Shown here in pieces: positions 19,445 to 33,736 of a stretch of 64,000 nucleotides of DNA. Below the pieces are notes generated by a model. That model was not told where the DNA came from. It did no database searches and worked only from the letters and a program-made list of their open reading frames with translations. The stretch covers positions 2,852,001 through 2,916,000 of the forward strand of contig NZ_JACCKX010000001.1 in the NCBI RefSeq assembly GCF_013423955.1. Direction: 5' to 3'. Position 1 is the stretch's first letter, and each line of letters begins with the position of its first letter. This DNA is from Ottowia beijingensis (GTDB lineage Bacteria; Pseudomonadota; Gammaproteobacteria; Burkholderiales; Burkholderiaceae_C). Both the position numbers and the translations under genes were made by a program.

Positions 19445-21740
19445 ATGAAATCCATCGCTCAACGATTCCGCCTGCGGTCCGTGACTTCGCTGGTGGCCAT
19501 GGCGTTCGCCACGCAACTGGCCTGGGCGATCGACCCGTTCACCGTGCGCGACATCCGCGTCGAAGGCCTGCAGCGCGTGGAGCCGGGCACCGTCTTCGCC
19601 TCGCTGCCGGTGCGCGTGGGCGAGACCTACAACGACGAGAAGGGCGCCGCCGCCATCCGCTCGCTGTTCGGCCTGGGCCTGTTCAACGACGTGCGTCTGG
19701 AGGTGCAGGGCGACGTGCTGGTGGTCATCGTGCAGGAGCGGCCCACCGTGGCCTCGGTCGAATTCGCCGGCAACCGCGAGTTCAGCAACGAAGTGCTGCA
19801 GGGCGTGCTGCGCGATGCCGGCCTGGCCGCCGGCCGGCCGTATGACCGTGCCCTGGCCGACCGCGCCGAGCAGGAGCTGAAGCGCCAGTACATCAACCGC
19901 AGCCTGTACGGGGCCGAGGTGCAGACCACCGTCACGCCGTCCGAGCGCAACCAGGTGCGCCTGACCTTCAACGTCACCGAAGGCCGGCCCGCGCGCATCA
20001 AGGACATCGACATCGTCGGCAACCAGGCGTTCTCGGACAAGCGGCTGAAGGACCTGTTTGACCTCGACACCGGCAACTGGATGTCGTGGTACACCAAGAG
20101 CGACCAGTACTCGCGCGCCAAGCTCAACGCCGACTTGAGGCGCTGCGCTCGTTCTACCTGGCACGCGGCTACCTCGACTTCAAGATCGACTCCACCCAGG
20201 TCGCCATGGCGCCGGACAAGGAATCGATCAGCGTCACCGTCAACGTCACCGAGGGCGACCGCTTCGTGGTCTCCGGCGTGTCGCTGGACGGCAACTTCCT
20301 CGAGCGCGACGACGAGTTCAAGTCGCTCATCAAGATCAAGCCGGGCGAGGCCTACAACGCCGACCTGGTGGCCGAGACCACGCAGGCCTTCACCGAGCAC
20401 TTCGGCAACTACGGCTTCGCCTTCGCCCACGTCGAGGCCGTGCCCGAGGTCGACCGCGTCAACAACCGTGTGGCCATCGTCATCAAGGCCGAGCCGTCGC
20501 GCCGCGCCTACGTACGCCGCATCAACATCCAGGGCAACACGCGCACGCGCGACGAAGTCATCCGGCGCGAATTCCGCCAGTTCGAATCGAGCTGGTACGA
20601 CGCCGAGAAGATCCGCCTGTCGCGCGACCGCGTCGACCGCCTGGGCTACTTCACCGAGCTGTCGGTGACCACGGCCGAGGTGCCGGGCGCGCCCGACCAG
20701 GTCGACCTGAACGTCGACGTGAAGGAAAAGCCCACCGGCAACGTCACCATCGGCGCCGGCTATTCGTCGGCCGAGAAGCTGGCCTTCACCTTCGGCCTGA
20801 CGCAGGACAACGCCTTCGGCTCCGGCAACAAGCTCGATCTGCAGCTGAACACCGGCAAGTACAACCGCACCGTGGTGGTCAGCGCCACCGACCCGTACTT
20901 CACCGCCAACGGCGTGTCGCGCACGGTGGACGTGTACTACCGCACCCAGAAGCCGTACCAGGACCAGGGCGGCAATTACACGCTGATCACCATGGGCGCG
21001 GGCCTGAAGTTCGGTGTGCCCGTCACCGAGCTGGACACCGTTTACCTGGGCATGAACGCCGAGCGCACGCGCATCAAGCCCGGCACCAACATTCCCGCGG
21101 CCTACCTGGATTACGCCGAGCGTTTCGGCTACACCAGCTCGGCCTTCCCGTTCACGCTGGGCTGGTCGCGCGATTCGCGCGACAGCGCGCTGGCGCCCAA
21201 CTCGGGCCGCTACCAGCGCCTGCTGGGCGAGCTGGGCCTGTTCGGCGATGCGCGCTACGTCAAGGCCAACTACCAGTACCAGCAGTACATGCCGCTCAAC
21301 AAGTTCTACACGCTGGCCTTCAACGGCGAGCTGGGCTGGGGCAAGGGCCTGAGCGGGCGGCCGTTCCCGGTGTTCAAGAACTTCTACTCCGGCGGTCTGG
21401 GTTCGGTGCGCGGCTACGAACAGTCCACCCTGGGCCCGCGCGACGTGACCGGCGCCTACATCGGCGGCACGCGCAAGGTCACGCTGAACACCGAGCTCAT
21501 CATGCCCTTCCCCGGCGCCGGCAACGACCGCACGCTGCGCCTGTTCGGCTTTGTCGACGCCGGCGCGCTGTACGGCGAAGGCGAGAAGATCAGCGGCGAT
21601 GCGCTGCGCTATTCCACCGGTGTCGGCCTGAGCTGGATTTCGCCCTGGGTCCGCTGCGCTTTGCCTTCGCGGTGCCCCTGCGCAAGCGCCCGGGCGATAG
21701 AATCCAGCGTTTCCAATTCCAGATCGGAACCTCGTTTTGA
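19445..21740 (+). CDS. bamA: Outer membrane protein assembly factor BamA, two frameshifts
   Basis: Omp85 protein that folds beta-barrels into the outer membrane. Signal peptide to about residue 28 (ending TQLAWA), five POTRA domains, then the 16-strand barrel with [17 protein letters not shown] (VRGF-type loop-6 motif) and a C-terminal strand ending in Phe (QFQIGTSF). One G is lost near 20137 ([16 protein letters not shown]) and one C near 21642 ([14 protein letters not shown]). Restored length about 765, typical. The stop overlaps the TTG start of skp. Confidence 0.95.
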
Positions 21741-22255
21741 AGCAGTATCTTTCTCGCAGCCTGTGGCTGGCCCTGTGGGCCGGGGCGGTCATGTTGGCAC
21801 CATCGGTGCAGGCGCAGGATGCCGCGCGCATCGGCTTCGTCAACACCGACCGCATGCTGCGCGAGGCCGCGCCCGCCAAGGCCGCGCAGACCAAGCTGGA
21901 GCAGGAGTTCTCGCGCCGCGAGAAGGAGATCGACGACGCCGGCCTGGCGCTGAAGACCGCCTCCGAGCGCTTCGAGCGCGAGGCGCCGACCATGAGCGAA
22001 AGCCAGCGCAACACGCGCCAGCGCCAGCTGCTGGAGCAGGATCGCGAGTTCCAGCGCAAGCGCCGCGAATTCCAGGAAGACCTGAACGCGCGCAAGCAGG
22101 AAGAACTGCAGCACATCCTCGACCGCGCCAACCGCGTCGTCAAGCAGGTGGCCGAGGCCGAGAAGTACGACGTCATCCTGCAGGAAGCCGTGTACGTCAA
22201 CCCGCGGCTCGACATCACCGACAAGGTGATCAAGGCGCTGAACGCCGGCAAGTGA
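21737..22255 (+). CDS. skp: Periplasmic chaperone Skp/OmpH
   Basis: Trimeric holdase carrying unfolded porins to BamA. 172 residues from a TTG start that overlaps the bamA stop; no ATG gives the signal peptide ([18 protein letters not shown]). The mature part begins [18 protein letters not shown] and continues as long charged coiled-coil helices. Translational coupling to bamA is likely. Confidence 0.93.
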   Translation: MKQYLSRSLWLALWAGAVMLAPSVQAQDAARIGFVNTDRMLREAAPAKAAQTKLEQEFSRREKEIDDAGLALKTASERFEREAPTMSESQRNTRQRQLLEQDREFQRKRREFQEDLNARKQEELQHILDRANRVVKQVAEAEKYDVILQEAVYVNPRLDITDKVIKALNAGK

Positions 22256-22307
22256 GCGCGGCGGCCGGGCACCCTGCCCGGCATCGGACTGTCCTGAGGC
22301 ACGCGAC

Positions 22308-23294
22308 GTGACACTGAGAACCGGAGCCATCGTCCAGGCCTTGGGCGGCGAACTGTTTGGCGATGCCGATCGCCTCATCACCCGGCTGGCGCCGCTGGAA
22401 AGCGCGCAGCCGTCCGAGCTGAGCTTCCTCGTCAACCCCCGGCTCACCCAGGTGCTGGCCGGCAGCCAGGCCGGCTGCGTGATCGTCGGCGCCGCCATGG
22501 CCGAGGCCGCCCGCGCCCGCGGCGACTGCATCGTGGCCGACAACCCGCACCTGTACTTCGCCCGCGTCACGCAGATGTGGAAGCGCCTGCACGGCGGCGC
22601 GGCGCGGCGCGGCGTGCACCCCAGCGCGGTGGTCCAGGAGGGCGCCTTCGTGCATCCCACGGCCAGCGTGGGCGCGCTGTGCTTCGTCGGGCGCGGTGCG
22701 CGCATCGGCGAAGACACCCTGGTCAAGGAGCGCGTGACCATCGGCGAGGACTGCGTGATCGGCGCGCGCTGTGTCATCCAGAGCGGCGCCGTGATCGGCG
22801 GCGACGGCTTCGGCTTCGCGCCGCATGAGGGTGCCTGGGAGAAGATCGAGCAGCTCGGCGCCGTGCGCATCGGCGACGACGTGGAGATCGGCGCCAACAC
22901 CTGCATCGACCGCGGCGCGCTCGACGACACCGTGATCGAGGACGGCGTCAAGCTCGACAACCTGATCCAGATCGGCCACAACTGCCACATCGGCCAGCAC
23001 ACGGCCATGGCCGGTTGCGTGGGCGTGGCCGGCAGCGCACGCATCGGCGCCTACTGCACGGTGGGCGGCGCGGGCATGATCGCCGGTCACCTGACCATCG
23101 CCGACCACGTGCATGTGTCGGCGGCCTCGTTCGTCACCCGCTCCATCCTCAAGCCGGGGCATTACACCGGCTTCTTCCCCATCGCCGAGAATCGCGAGTG
23201 GGAAAAGAACGCGGCCACGCTCAAGCAGATCCATCGCCTGCGCGACCGCATCAAGCACCTCGAGCAGATGCTGCCCGAGCAGGATCAAGAATGA
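22308..23294 (+). CDS. lpxD: UDP-3-O-(3-hydroxyacyl)glucosamine N-acyltransferase
   Basis: Third step of lipid A synthesis. 328 residues from a GTG start; N-terminal uridine-binding domain, then left-handed beta-helix hexapeptide repeats with catalytic-His region [25 protein letters not shown]-terminal helix ends [11 protein letters not shown]. Intact; a family-A fragment (AGCTATCAATTGAT) lies between it and fabZ. Confidence 0.96.
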   Translation: MTLRTGAIVQALGGELFGDADRLITRLAPLESAQPSELSFLVNPRLTQVLAGSQAGCVIVGAAMAEAARARGDCIVADNPHLYFARVTQMWKRLHGGAARRGVHPSAVVQEGAFVHPTASVGALCFVGRGARIGEDTLVKERVTIGEDCVIGARCVIQSGAVIGGDGFGFAPHEGAWEKIEQLGAVRIGDDVEIGANTCIDRGALDDTVIEDGVKLDNLIQIGHNCHIGQHTAMAGCVGVAGSARIGAYCTVGGAGMIAGHLTIADHVHVSAASFVTRSILKPGHYTGFFPIAENREWEKNAATLKQIHRLRDRIKHLEQMLPEQDQE

Positions 23295-23355
23295 AATCGG
23301 CCGTCAGGCGCCGTGGTACAGGCGTTGACAGCTATCAATTGATGAGCAAAATGCC

Positions 23356-23799
23356 ATGATGGACATCTATCACATCCTGACCAAGCTGCCGCACCGCTAC
23401 CCCTTCTTGCTGGTCGACCGCGTGCTGGACATCGACCTGCAGGCCAAGACCATCCGCGCGATCAAGAACGTGACGGTGAACGAGCCCTGCTTCACCGGCC
23501 ACTTTCCCAAGCGCCCGGTGTTTCCCGGCGTGCTGATCCTGGAGGCGCTGGCCCAGTCGTGCGCACTGCTGTCGTTCGAGACCGAGGGCATCGCGCTCGA
23601 CGACGAGTCGGTGTTCTACTTCGTCGGCATCGACGGCGCGCGCTTCAAGCGGCCGGTGGAGCCGGGCGACCAGCTGGTGCTGCACGCCGCCATGGACCGC
23701 TCGCGCGGCGGCATCTATAAGTTCAAGTGCCATGCCGACGTGGACGGCGAGGTGGCGGCCGAGGCCGAGATCATGTGCACCATGAGGAAAGTGGTGTGA
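23356..23799 (+). CDS. fabZ: 3-hydroxyacyl-[ACP] dehydratase FabZ
   Basis: Dehydrates 3-hydroxyacyl-ACP in fatty-acid elongation, competing with LpxA/LpxD for acyl-ACP. 147 residues, hot-dog fold: [13 protein letters not shown], catalytic [20 protein letters not shown] (His near 50, Glu near 64). The start is at MMDIYHIL, either of two adjacent ATGs. Intact. Confidence 0.97.
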   Translation: MMDIYHILTKLPHRYPFLLVDRVLDIDLQAKTIRAIKNVTVNEPCFTGHFPKRPVFPGVLILEALAQSCALLSFETEGIALDDESVFYFVGIDGARFKRPVEPGDQLVLHAAMDRSRGGIYKFKCHADVDGEVAAEAEIMCTMRKVV

Positions 23800-23800
23800 C

Positions 23801-23923
23801 CCCCTGAGCCGCGGCATGACCTGTCCCCCTGAGTCCCTTCGCGCCTTCCCCCACGGGGGACACCACCAGTGGCCGGGCCAAGCCCGCTCCACGGTGGCCG
23901 CTGGCATGGCCTGCTCCGCGGCC
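23801..23923 (+). repeat. Dispersed repeat family B between fabZ and lpxA
   Basis: CCCCCTGAGTCCCTTCGCGC, a CCCCC..GGGGG stem, GGCCGGGCCAAGCCCGCTCC and the shared end TGGCCTGCTCCGCGGCC. A second partial CCCCTGAGCCGCGGCATGAC precedes it, so this may be a nested or duplicated copy. Confidence 0.75.
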
Positions 23924-23942
23924 ATCTGATTGCTGGTTGGGC

Positions 23943-24731
23943 ATGGCTGCGATTCATCCTACTGCGCTGGTCGACCCGAAGGCCCAACTGGATTCAAGCG
24001 TCAGCGTCGGCCCCTACGCCGTCATCGGGCCGCACGTGCGCATCGGCGCCGGCACCACGGTCGGGGCGCACTGCGTGATAGAGGGCCACACCACCATCGG
24101 GCAGGACAACCGCATCTTCCAGTTCGCCAGCGTGGGCGCGCAGCCTCAGGACAAGAAATACGCCGGCGAGCCGACCCGGCTGGAGATCGGCGACGGCAAC
24201 ACAATCCGCGAGTTCGTCACCATCAACACCGGCACCGTGCAGGACGAGGGCCTGACCCGCATCGGCCACGACTGCTGGATCATGGCCTACGTCCACATCG
24301 CCCACGATTGCCGCCTGGGCGACCACATCATCCTGGCCAACGCCGTGCAACTGGCGGGCCATGTGCACCTGGGCGACTGGGTGTTCCTGGGCGGCCTGAC
24401 CGGCGTGCACCAGTTCGGCCGCGTCGGCGCGCACGCCATGACGGCCTTCCAGACCCGGCTGGCGCAGGACGTGCCGCCCTTCGTCACCGCCGGCGGCAAC
24501 CCGGCCGAGGCGCAGAGCATCAACGCCGAGGGGCTCAAGCGCCGCGGCTTTTCGCCCGAGCGCATCACGCTCATCAAGCAGATGTACCGGCTGCTCTACC
24601 GCCAGGGCCTGACGCTTCATGCTGCGCGCCAGCAGATCGACGCGCTGCGCGGCGAGGTGGCCGAGGCGGATGCCGACATCGCCCTGATGCAGGATTTCCT
24701 GACGTCGGCCACGCGCGGTATCGTGCGCTGA
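23943..24731 (+). CDS. lpxA: UDP-N-acetylglucosamine acyltransferase
   Basis: First step of lipid A synthesis, adding the 3-hydroxyacyl chain to UDP-GlcNAc. 262 residues of hexapeptide-repeat beta-helix ([25 protein letters not shown]), catalytic-His region [27 protein letters not shown], and a C-terminal helical domain. The ATG at 23943 is chosen over the upstream TTG by family alignment. Intact. Confidence 0.97.
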   Translation: MAAIHPTALVDPKAQLDSSVSVGPYAVIGPHVRIGAGTTVGAHCVIEGHTTIGQDNRIFQFASVGAQPQDKKYAGEPTRLEIGDGNTIREFVTINTGTVQDEGLTRIGHDCWIMAYVHIAHDCRLGDHIILANAVQLAGHVHLGDWVFLGGLTGVHQFGRVGAHAMTAFQTRLAQDVPPFVTAGGNPAEAQSINAEGLKRRGFSPERITLIKQMYRLLYRQGLTLHAARQQIDALRGEVAEADADIALMQDFLTSATRGIVR

Positions 24732-24738
24732 ATGCTTC

Positions 24739-24830
24739 AATTAACATAGCTGCTTGCGCCGGTAAATAGAGGTTTTCAGGTCGTTTTCTCTTGAGAGTGG
24801 CTAGAATCAGGCGCAAGCCACTATCAATAA
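24739..24830 (-). repeat. Palindromic repeat family A, full-length copy before lpxB
   Basis: On the minus strand: ATTGATAGTGGCTTGCGCCT, central CTCAAGAGAAAACGACCTGA, and GGCGCAAGCAGCTATGTTAA. About 92 bp in the 148-base gap between lpxA and lpxB, in the opposite orientation to the copy before rseP. Confidence 0.85.
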
Positions 24831-24879
24831 ATGACCGCCTGGGGGCGATGCGCCTGGGCCTGGTTCCTATACTCACCGC

Positions 24880-26096
24880 ATGAACGCGCATCCAGCGTCA
24901 CCGCGCCTGGGCCTTGTCGCTGGCGAAGCCTCGGGCGATCTGCTGGCGGGCCTGCTGCTCGACGGCTTGCGCGCGCGCTGGCCTGGCCTGCAGGCGGCGG
25001 GCATCGGCGGCGCGCAGATGGCGGCGCGCGGCTTCGAGGCCTGGTGGCCGGTCGAGAAGCTCTCGGTGCGCGGCTACCTGGAGGTGCTGCCGCGCCTGCC
25101 CGAGCTGCTTCGTATCCGCAAGCAGCTGGGCGACCGCCTGCTGGCCGAGCGGCCCGACCTGTTCATAGGCGTCGATGCGCCTGATTTCAATTTCGACCTG
25201 GAGGCGCGGCTGAAAGGCGCCGGCCTCAAGACGCTGCACTTCGTCAGCCCGTCGTTCTGGGCCTGGCGGCCCGAGAAGCTGCCAAGCTGAAAGCCGCCGC
25301 CGACCACGTGCTGTGCCTGTTCCCGTTCGAGCCCGAGCTGCTGGCCGAACACGGCATTGGTGCCACCTACGTGGGCCATCCGCTGGCCAGCGTGATTCCG
25401 CTGAAGCCCGACCGCGCCGCCGCGCGCCGCGCGCTGGGGCTGGCCGAGCAGGGCACCGTGGTGGCCCTGCTGCCGGGCAGCCGCGCCGCCGAGGTCATGC
25501 ATCTGGGTGCCCGGTTCTTTCAGGCGGCAGCGCTGATCCAGAAAGCGCAACCCGCTACGCAATTCATAGTGCCGGCAGTGCCGCATCTGCAGCCGCAGAT
25601 CGAAGCTGCCGCCCGCGCCAGCGGGCTGGGCGATGCCGTCAAGGTGCTGCGCGGCCAGTCGCACGCCGCGCTGGCCGCCTGCGACGTGACGCTGATCGCC
25701 AGCGGCACCGCCACGCTGGAAGCCGCGCTGTTCAAGCGCCCCATGGTCATCGCCTACGCCATGCCGGGTTTCAGCTACCGGCTGATGGCGGCCAAGCGCC
25801 AGTTGCCCTGGATTGGCCTGCCCAACGTGCTGTGCGCGCCGCGCGGCTGGCTGCACCGGCCCGCCAGCGTGGCGCCGCACGACTGGGCCGACCGCCCCGG
25901 AGCGCCCTTCGTGGTGCCCGAGCTGATCCAGCACGCCGCCACGCCCGACGCGCTGGCCCGCGCGGTGCTGGACTGGCTGGCGGCGCCTGAGAAAATCGCG
26001 GCAGTCCAGCAGCGCTTCACCGCGCTGCACCACGAATTGCAACGCGACACCGCCCAACTCGCCACCGATGCGATCGAAACGCTTCTTGCGCGCTGA
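24880..26096 (+). CDS. lpxB: Lipid-A-disaccharide synthase, one frameshift
   Basis: GT19 glycosyltransferase joining UDP-diacylglucosamine and lipid X at the inner membrane. [14 protein letters not shown] at the start, [24 protein letters not shown], and the C-terminal [10 protein letters not shown] and [24 protein letters not shown]-binding region. One G is lost near 25277 ([15 protein letters not shown]). Restored length about 405. AQPATQFIV near residue 222 coincides with a family-A half repeat. The end overlaps rnhB by 29 bases. Confidence 0.95.
25533..25575 (+). repeat. Family-A half repeat read inside lpxB
   Basis: AAAGCGCAACCCGCTACGCA followed by ATTCATAGT stands out as AT-rich against flanking codons. 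Reading frame GCG-CAA-CCC-GCT-ACG is the same as in dadA and the rRNA methyltransferase copies. Confidence 0.5.
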
Positions 26097-26703
26097 GCAA
26101 GGCGCCCTGAACTGGGACACGCCCGGCCTGCTGGCCGGCGTGGACGAGGCTGGGCGCGGCCCGCTGGCCGGGCCGGTGGTGGCCGCCGCCGTCATCCTCG
26201 ACCCGCGCCAGCCCATCGCCGGCCTGGCCGATTCGAAGAAGCTCACGGCGCGCCGGCGCGAGCGCCTGTACGACGAGATTTGCGCCAAGGCGCTGTGCTG
26301 CTCCATCGCGCTGGCCAGCGTGGCCGAAATCGACCGCCTCAACATCCTGCAGGCCACGCTGCTGGCCATGCAGCGCGCCGTGGCCGGCCTGCGCCTGCCG
26401 CCGGCCAAGGTGCTGGTCGATGGCAACCGCCTGCCCACCCTGGGCGTGCTGGCCGAGGCCATCGTCGATGGCGATGCCACCGTGCCCGCCATCTCTGCCG
26501 CCTCCATCCTGGCCAAGGTGCAGCGCGACCGCTGGTGCGCCGAGGTGGATGCGCAATGGCCGCAGTACGGCTTTGCCGCGCACAAGGGTTATGGCACCGC
26601 CGCGCACCTGGCGGCGCTGCGCGCGCACGGGGCCTGCGAGCACCACCGCCGCAGTTTCGCGCCCGTGGCGGCGGTGCTGCTGCAAGCCGTGGAGCGCGCA
26701 TGA
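26068..26703 (+). CDS. rnhB: Ribonuclease HII
   Basis: Removes ribonucleotides from RNA/DNA hybrids and misincorporated sites. 211 residues; [24 protein letters not shown] holds the catalytic Asp-Glu pair, with [20 protein letters not shown] and [14 protein letters not shown] completing the site. It starts within the lpxB end and its stop overlaps the next ATG. Intact. Confidence 0.96.
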   Translation: MRSKRFLRAEQGALNWDTPGLLAGVDEAGRGPLAGPVVAAAVILDPRQPIAGLADSKKLTARRRERLYDEICAKALCCSIALASVAEIDRLNILQATLLAMQRAVAGLRLPPAKVLVDGNRLPTLGVLAEAIVDGDATVPAISAASILAKVQRDRWCAEVDAQWPQYGFAAHKGYGTAAHLAALRAHGACEHHRRSFAPVAAVLLQAVERA

Positions 26704-27476
26704 GCGTGAACGAGCCGCAGCGCATCACCTCGCGCGACAACGCGTTGCTGAAGGATTTGCGCCGCCTGGCGCAAGGCAATGGCGAATACCGCAAGCAGGG
26801 CCGTGTGTGGATCGAAGGCGATCACCTGTGCAGCGCCGCCCTGCTGCGCGGCTGGCGGCCGGCGCTCGCTGTGTTTTCCGAGTCATATTGGCCTCTGGCG
26901 ACCGCCCATATTGCGCAAGCAGCTACCAAAAACGTAGTGATCGACGATGCGCTGATGAAGACCATCAGCGATCTGCCATCGCCCGCGCCAATGGCCTTCC
27001 TGCTCGATCTGCCCGCGGCGCCCACGCTCGACGTGCAGGCGCCCACCGTGGTGCTCGACCGCGTGCAGGACGCCGGCAACGTCGGCTCCATCCTGCGCAG
27101 CGCCGCGGCCTTCGGCTTCACGCAGGTGGCGGCGCTCAAGGGCACGGCGCTGCTGTGGTCGCCCAAGGTGCTGCGGGCCGGCATGGGCGCGCACTTCGGC
27201 CTGCGGCTGGTCGAAGGGCTGGTGGCCGATGACCTGGCCGCGCTGCAGGTGCCGCTGCTGGTGACCAGCTCGCACGAGGGCGACTGGCTGCACCGCGCCG
27301 CGTTGCCCTGGCCCTGCGCCTGGGTGCTGGGGCACGAAGGGCAGGGCGTTGACGCCGCGCTGGCCGCACGCGCCGCCCAGGCGGTGCGCATTGCGCAGCC
27401 AGGCGGCGAAGAGTCGCTGAACGTGGCCGCCGCGGCGGCGATCTGCCTGCACGCCAGCGGGGTTTCTCGCGCCTGA
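26700..27476 (+). CDS. SpoU/TrmH-family RNA 2'-O-methyltransferase
   Basis: SAM-dependent ribose methyltransferase with a knotted SPOUT fold; the exact rRNA/tRNA target is not evident. 258 residues: an N-terminal substrate-binding region (residues 1-110), then the three motifs [34 protein letters not shown] and [21 protein letters not shown]. Residues about 60-82 ([21 protein letters not shown]) coincide with a family-A repeat. Overlaps rnhB by ATGA. Intact. Confidence 0.9.
   Translation: MSVNEPQRITSRDNALLKDLRRLAQGNGEYRKQGRVWIEGDHLCSAALLRGWRPALAVFSESYWPLATAHIAQAATKNVVIDDALMKTISDLPSPAPMAFLLDLPAAPTLDVQAPTVVLDRVQDAGNVGSILRSAAAFGFTQVAALKGTALLWSPKVLRAGMGAHFGLRLVEGLVADDLAALQVPLLVTSSHEGDWLHRAALPWPCAWVLGHEGQGVDAALAARAAQAVRIAQPGGEESLNVAAAAAICLHASGVSRA
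26880..26937 (+). repeat. Palindromic repeat family A (short form) inside the SpoU methyltransferase gene
   Basis: GAGTCATATTGGCCTCTGGC, spacer, TTGCGCAAGCAGCTACCAAA and AACGTAG; it matches the intergenic copy at 61500 base by base over the GCGCAAGCAGCTA core. Translated without a stop as [11 protein letters not shown]. Confidence 0.75.
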
Positions 27477-27504
27477 CGGCACTTTTCTGCCGCAGGCGCG
27501 CCGT

Positions 27505-27635
27505 TATAATCAGAGGCTTTTCTCGAAACAGCGTCGCCCGACCGCACCAAAAGCAACCCTTGTCTATCTGAGAGCTGCCGCGCGTGCCGTTGCGGCCAGC
27601 GTGCACGGGCGACCGAATCTCACACGGAGAACCCA
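27505..27635 (+). promoter_or_regulatory. carA promoter and leader with long-range pairing
   Basis: A consensus TATAAT at 27505-27510 starts a leader of about 120 nt. GTCGCCCG (27532) can pair with CGGGCGAC (27607), enclosing CTGCCGC/GCGGCCAG. Leader control of carAB by pyrimidines or arginine is known elsewhere; what this one senses cannot be told from sequence. Confidence 0.45.
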
Positions 27636-28807
27636 GTGCTTTCGTCTCTCGAGGGGAAATTCCCGCCCGCCATCCTGGCGCTTGCCGACGGCAGCTGTTT
27701 TCTGGGCCAGTCCATCGGCGCCACCGGCACCACCACGGGCGAAGTGGTGTTCAACACCTCCATGACCGGCTACCAGGAAATCCTGACCGATCCCAGCTAC
27801 CGCCAGCAGATCGTCACGCTGACCTATCCGCACATCGGCAACGTCGGTGTCAACGACGAAGACGTCGAATCCTCCAAGGTGCAGGCCGCCGGGCTGATCA
27901 TCAAGGACTTGCCCCTGCTGGTCAGCAACTTCCGCGCCCAGCGCAGCCTGAGCGACTACCTGAAGGCCGAGAACACCGTCGCCATCGCCGGCATCGACAC
28001 CCGCAAGCTCACGCGCATCCTGCGCACCAAGGGCGCGCAGAACGGCGCCATCGTCGGCCTGCCCGCGGGCGAGCAGCCCACGCCCGCGCGCATCGACGAG
28101 GCCCTGGCCGCGGCGCGCAACGCGCCCTCCATGGTCGGGCTCGACCTGGCCAAGGTGGTCAGCACCCAGCGCCCCTACGACTGGAACCAGACCGAGTGGT
28201 CGATCGAGGGCGGCTTCGGCACGCAGGACAAACCGCGCTTCAAGGTCATCGCCTACGACTTCGGCGTCAAGAAGAACATCCTGCGCATGCTGGCTGCGCG
28301 CGGCTGTGCCGTCACTGTTGTGCCGGCGCAGACCCCGGCGTCGGAAGTGCTGGCGCGCAAGCCGGACGGCGTATTCCTCTCCAACGGCCCGGGCGACCCG
28401 GAGCCGTGCGACTACGCCATCGCCGCCGCGCGCGAGCTGATCGACAGTGGCACGCCGGTGTTCGGCATCTGCCTGGGCCACCAGATCATGGCGCTGGCCT
28501 GCGGCGCCAAAACCTACAAGATGAAGTTCGGCCACCACGGCGCCAACCACCCGGTGAAGGATCTGCAGGATGGCCGCGTGTCCATCACCAGCCAGAACCA
28601 CGGCTTCGCGGTCGATGAGAAGACGCTGCCCGCCAACGTGCGCGCCACGCACGTGAGCCTGTTCGACGGCACGCTGCAGGGCCTGGCCTACGTGGACAAG
28701 CCGGCGTTCTGCTTCCAGGGCCACCCCGAGGCGCTGCCCGGCCCCACGACGTCGGCTACCTGTTCGACCGCTTCATGGAAAAAATGGCTGCAGCGCCCGC
28801 CAAATAA
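27636..28807 (+). CDS. carA: Carbamoyl-phosphate synthase small subunit, one frameshift
   Basis: Glutamine amidotransferase subunit delivering ammonia to CarB for arginine and pyrimidine synthesis. Starts GTG/ATG-like at [19 protein letters not shown] (start codon GTG at 27636); class I GATase domain with [12 protein letters not shown] (catalytic Cys near residue 278) and FQGHPEA. One C lost in the run near 28742-28745 throws the last residues out of frame; restored they read [22 protein letters not shown] and stop at 28807, giving about 390 residues. A family-A half repeat (GCGCAAGCAGCTATCG) follows the stop. Confidence 0.95.
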
Positions 28808-28839
28808 GCGCAAGCAGCTATCGTTATGGGAGTGAACAC

Positions 28840-29201
28840 ATGAAGCTGTACAGCTTTCCCCAAGCCGCGCTGGAAAAGGCCATTGCCAAGCGCATGCTCA
28901 CCCTGCCGCCGCCGCACAGGGAATGGTTTGCCGACCGCTGGTCGCAAAGCCCTACAAGAAGTCCTTCATCGAGCACAAGGCCATGCCGCTGATCACGCTG
29001 CTGGCCAAGGGCAAGACCTGGGACGAAGAGACCTTCAACAGCGAGCTTTCCGCGTGGGGCGTCAAGTTCTACGACGCCGAAGCCGAGGTGCTGCGCCCGA
29101 TGGTGGAAGGCGATGGCGTGATCCAGCTCATGCAGAAGAACATGCCGCCCGAGCGCGTGCAGGCGCTGCTCACCAAGCTGAACGAAGACCGCCATGCCTG
29201 A
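28840..29201 (+). CDS. Small conserved-looking protein between carA and carB, one frameshift
   Basis: I do not recognise a family. From ATG MKLYSFPQAALEKAIAKRM a single lost G near 28950 (FADRWSAKPYKKSFIEHK) joins the frame to MPLITLLAKGKTWDEETFNSELSAWGVKFYDAEAEVL and ends KLNEDRHA; restored length about 120 residues, soluble, mixed alpha/beta. Its stop overlaps the start of the next gene. Position inside carA-carB suggests co-transcription, not a known role. Confidence 0.65.
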
Positions 29202-29855
29202 ACGGCGCGCGCTGCGTTCACCCCGCCATGCCCGCCGCGCGGGCCGTTCGCGCCTGGGCGCGACGGCCTTGGCGCTGCTGGCGGCGGGTGCGCGCAGCCG
29301 CCGCAGGCTCCGGCCGATCTGGTCGAGCGGTTTGCCGACGCCTACGTCCAGCTGCTGCCCCTTGGCCGCGTGATGGATCTGGCTGCTGCGAAAGATGCGC
29401 ACTGGCCTCTCGGCGAGAAGGCCGGGATGGTGAGCGGCGCGCAACTGGGCTGCGTGCGCCGCGCGATGTCGTCGCCAGTGGTCACGCCACGCCAGCGCCA
29501 GGCAGCGCGCGACTACGCGCACGCGCACCCGGCCACGCTGCAGGCTGATCTGCAGATCCTGGAAGCGGGTGCTGCCCGGGTGCTCGGCCAGGCCATGGTG
29601 TGGGGCGCCGAAGGCAAGACCACGCAACCGCTGGCCGGTGCCACGGCGGCGGAAGCGCGCGCAGTGGCCGCTTTCGTGCTGGAGCCGCGGTACGCTGACT
29701 TGCGGCGTGCCACCGGCGTCGCACAAATGCTCGGCGCCAGTACCCAGTCCAGCCAGGCGATCCAAGGTGGTCGAGGCGTGGCCCAAGGGCTGCTGGTGCA
29801 CCACCTGACCGACGCCTTTCTCAGCTGCCACATTCCGGTCAAGCTGCTTTACTGA
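29194..29855 (+). CDS. Probable lipoprotein between carA and carB, one frameshift
   Basis: The N-terminus [20 protein letters not shown] is followed by a hydrophobic segment [13 protein letters not shown] base is missing near 29290; restoring it gives the lipobox LAAGC followed by [22 protein letters not shown], so this is probably a lipoprotein of about 220 residues. The rest ([15 protein letters not shown] helices) has no motif I recognise. It ends nine bases before carB. Confidence 0.65.
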
Positions 29856-29864
29856 TCCAAAGAA

Positions 29865-33145
<3,281 letters not shown>

Positions 33146-33195
33146 GAACGGCGGACACCCACCACCGGGGCGGCATAATCCGCCCCATTCACCAC

Positions 33196-33228
33196 ACCGC
33201 CGAGGGGCAACGCTCGGCGGTTTCCTTT
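33196..33228 (+). terminator. Hairpin with T-rich tail after carB, upstream of greA
   Basis: Perfect nine-base stem ACCGCCGAG/CTCGGCGGT followed by TTCCTTT. A second smaller stem GGGGCGG-CATAAT-CCGCCCC lies just before it and holds a -10-like CATAAT, so the hairpin could end carB or sit in the greA 5' leader. Confidence 0.55.
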
Positions 33229-33245
33229 GAATCGAGAGACAAGCC

Positions 33246-33722
33246 ATGGCCACCATCCCCATCACCAAGCGCGGCGCCGAGAAGCTGAAGGAAGAGCTGC
33301 ACCGCCTGAAGACCAAGGACCGCCCCGAGGTCATCAACGCCATCGCCGAGGCGCGCGCGCAGGGCGACCTGAGCGAGAACGCCGAATATGACGCCGCCAA
33401 GGACCGCCAGGGCTTCATCGAAGGCCGCATCAAGGAGGTCGAGGGCAAGCTGGCCGCCGCCCAGGTGATCGACCCGGCCTCGCTGGATGCCGGCGGCAAG
33501 GTGGTGTTCGGCGCCACGGTCGATCTGGAAGAGGAAGACTCGGGCGAGCAGGTGACCTACCAGATCGTCGGCGAGGACGAGGCCGACCTGAAGCACGGGC
33601 TGATCAACATCAGCAGCCCGATCGCCCGCGCGCTGATCGGCAAGGAAGAGGGCGACACGGCGGTGGTGCAGGCGCCGGGTGGTGACCGGCACTATGAAAT
33701 CATCGCCGTCCGCTACGTCTGA
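33246..33722 (+). CDS. greA: Transcription elongation factor GreA
   Basis: Rescues backtracked RNA polymerase by stimulating transcript cleavage. 158 residues: N-terminal coiled-coil with the conserved acidic tip [27 protein letters not shown], and a C-terminal FKBP-like domain ([19 protein letters not shown]). Intact, downstream of carB as usual in Burkholderiales. Confidence 0.97.
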   Translation: MATIPITKRGAEKLKEELHRLKTKDRPEVINAIAEARAQGDLSENAEYDAAKDRQGFIEGRIKEVEGKLAAAQVIDPASLDAGGKVVFGATVDLEEEDSGEQVTYQIVGEDEADLKHGLINISSPIARALIGKEEGDTAVVQAPGGDRHYEIIAVRYV

Positions 33723-33736
33723 CCGGGGCGGTTGCC

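Noticed and set aside
18019..21740. Programmed ribosomal frameshifting or gene decay in rseP and bamA
   Set aside because: The same kind of break occurs in 24 genes with no slippery-site pattern, and the genes are essential; base loss in runs is simpler.
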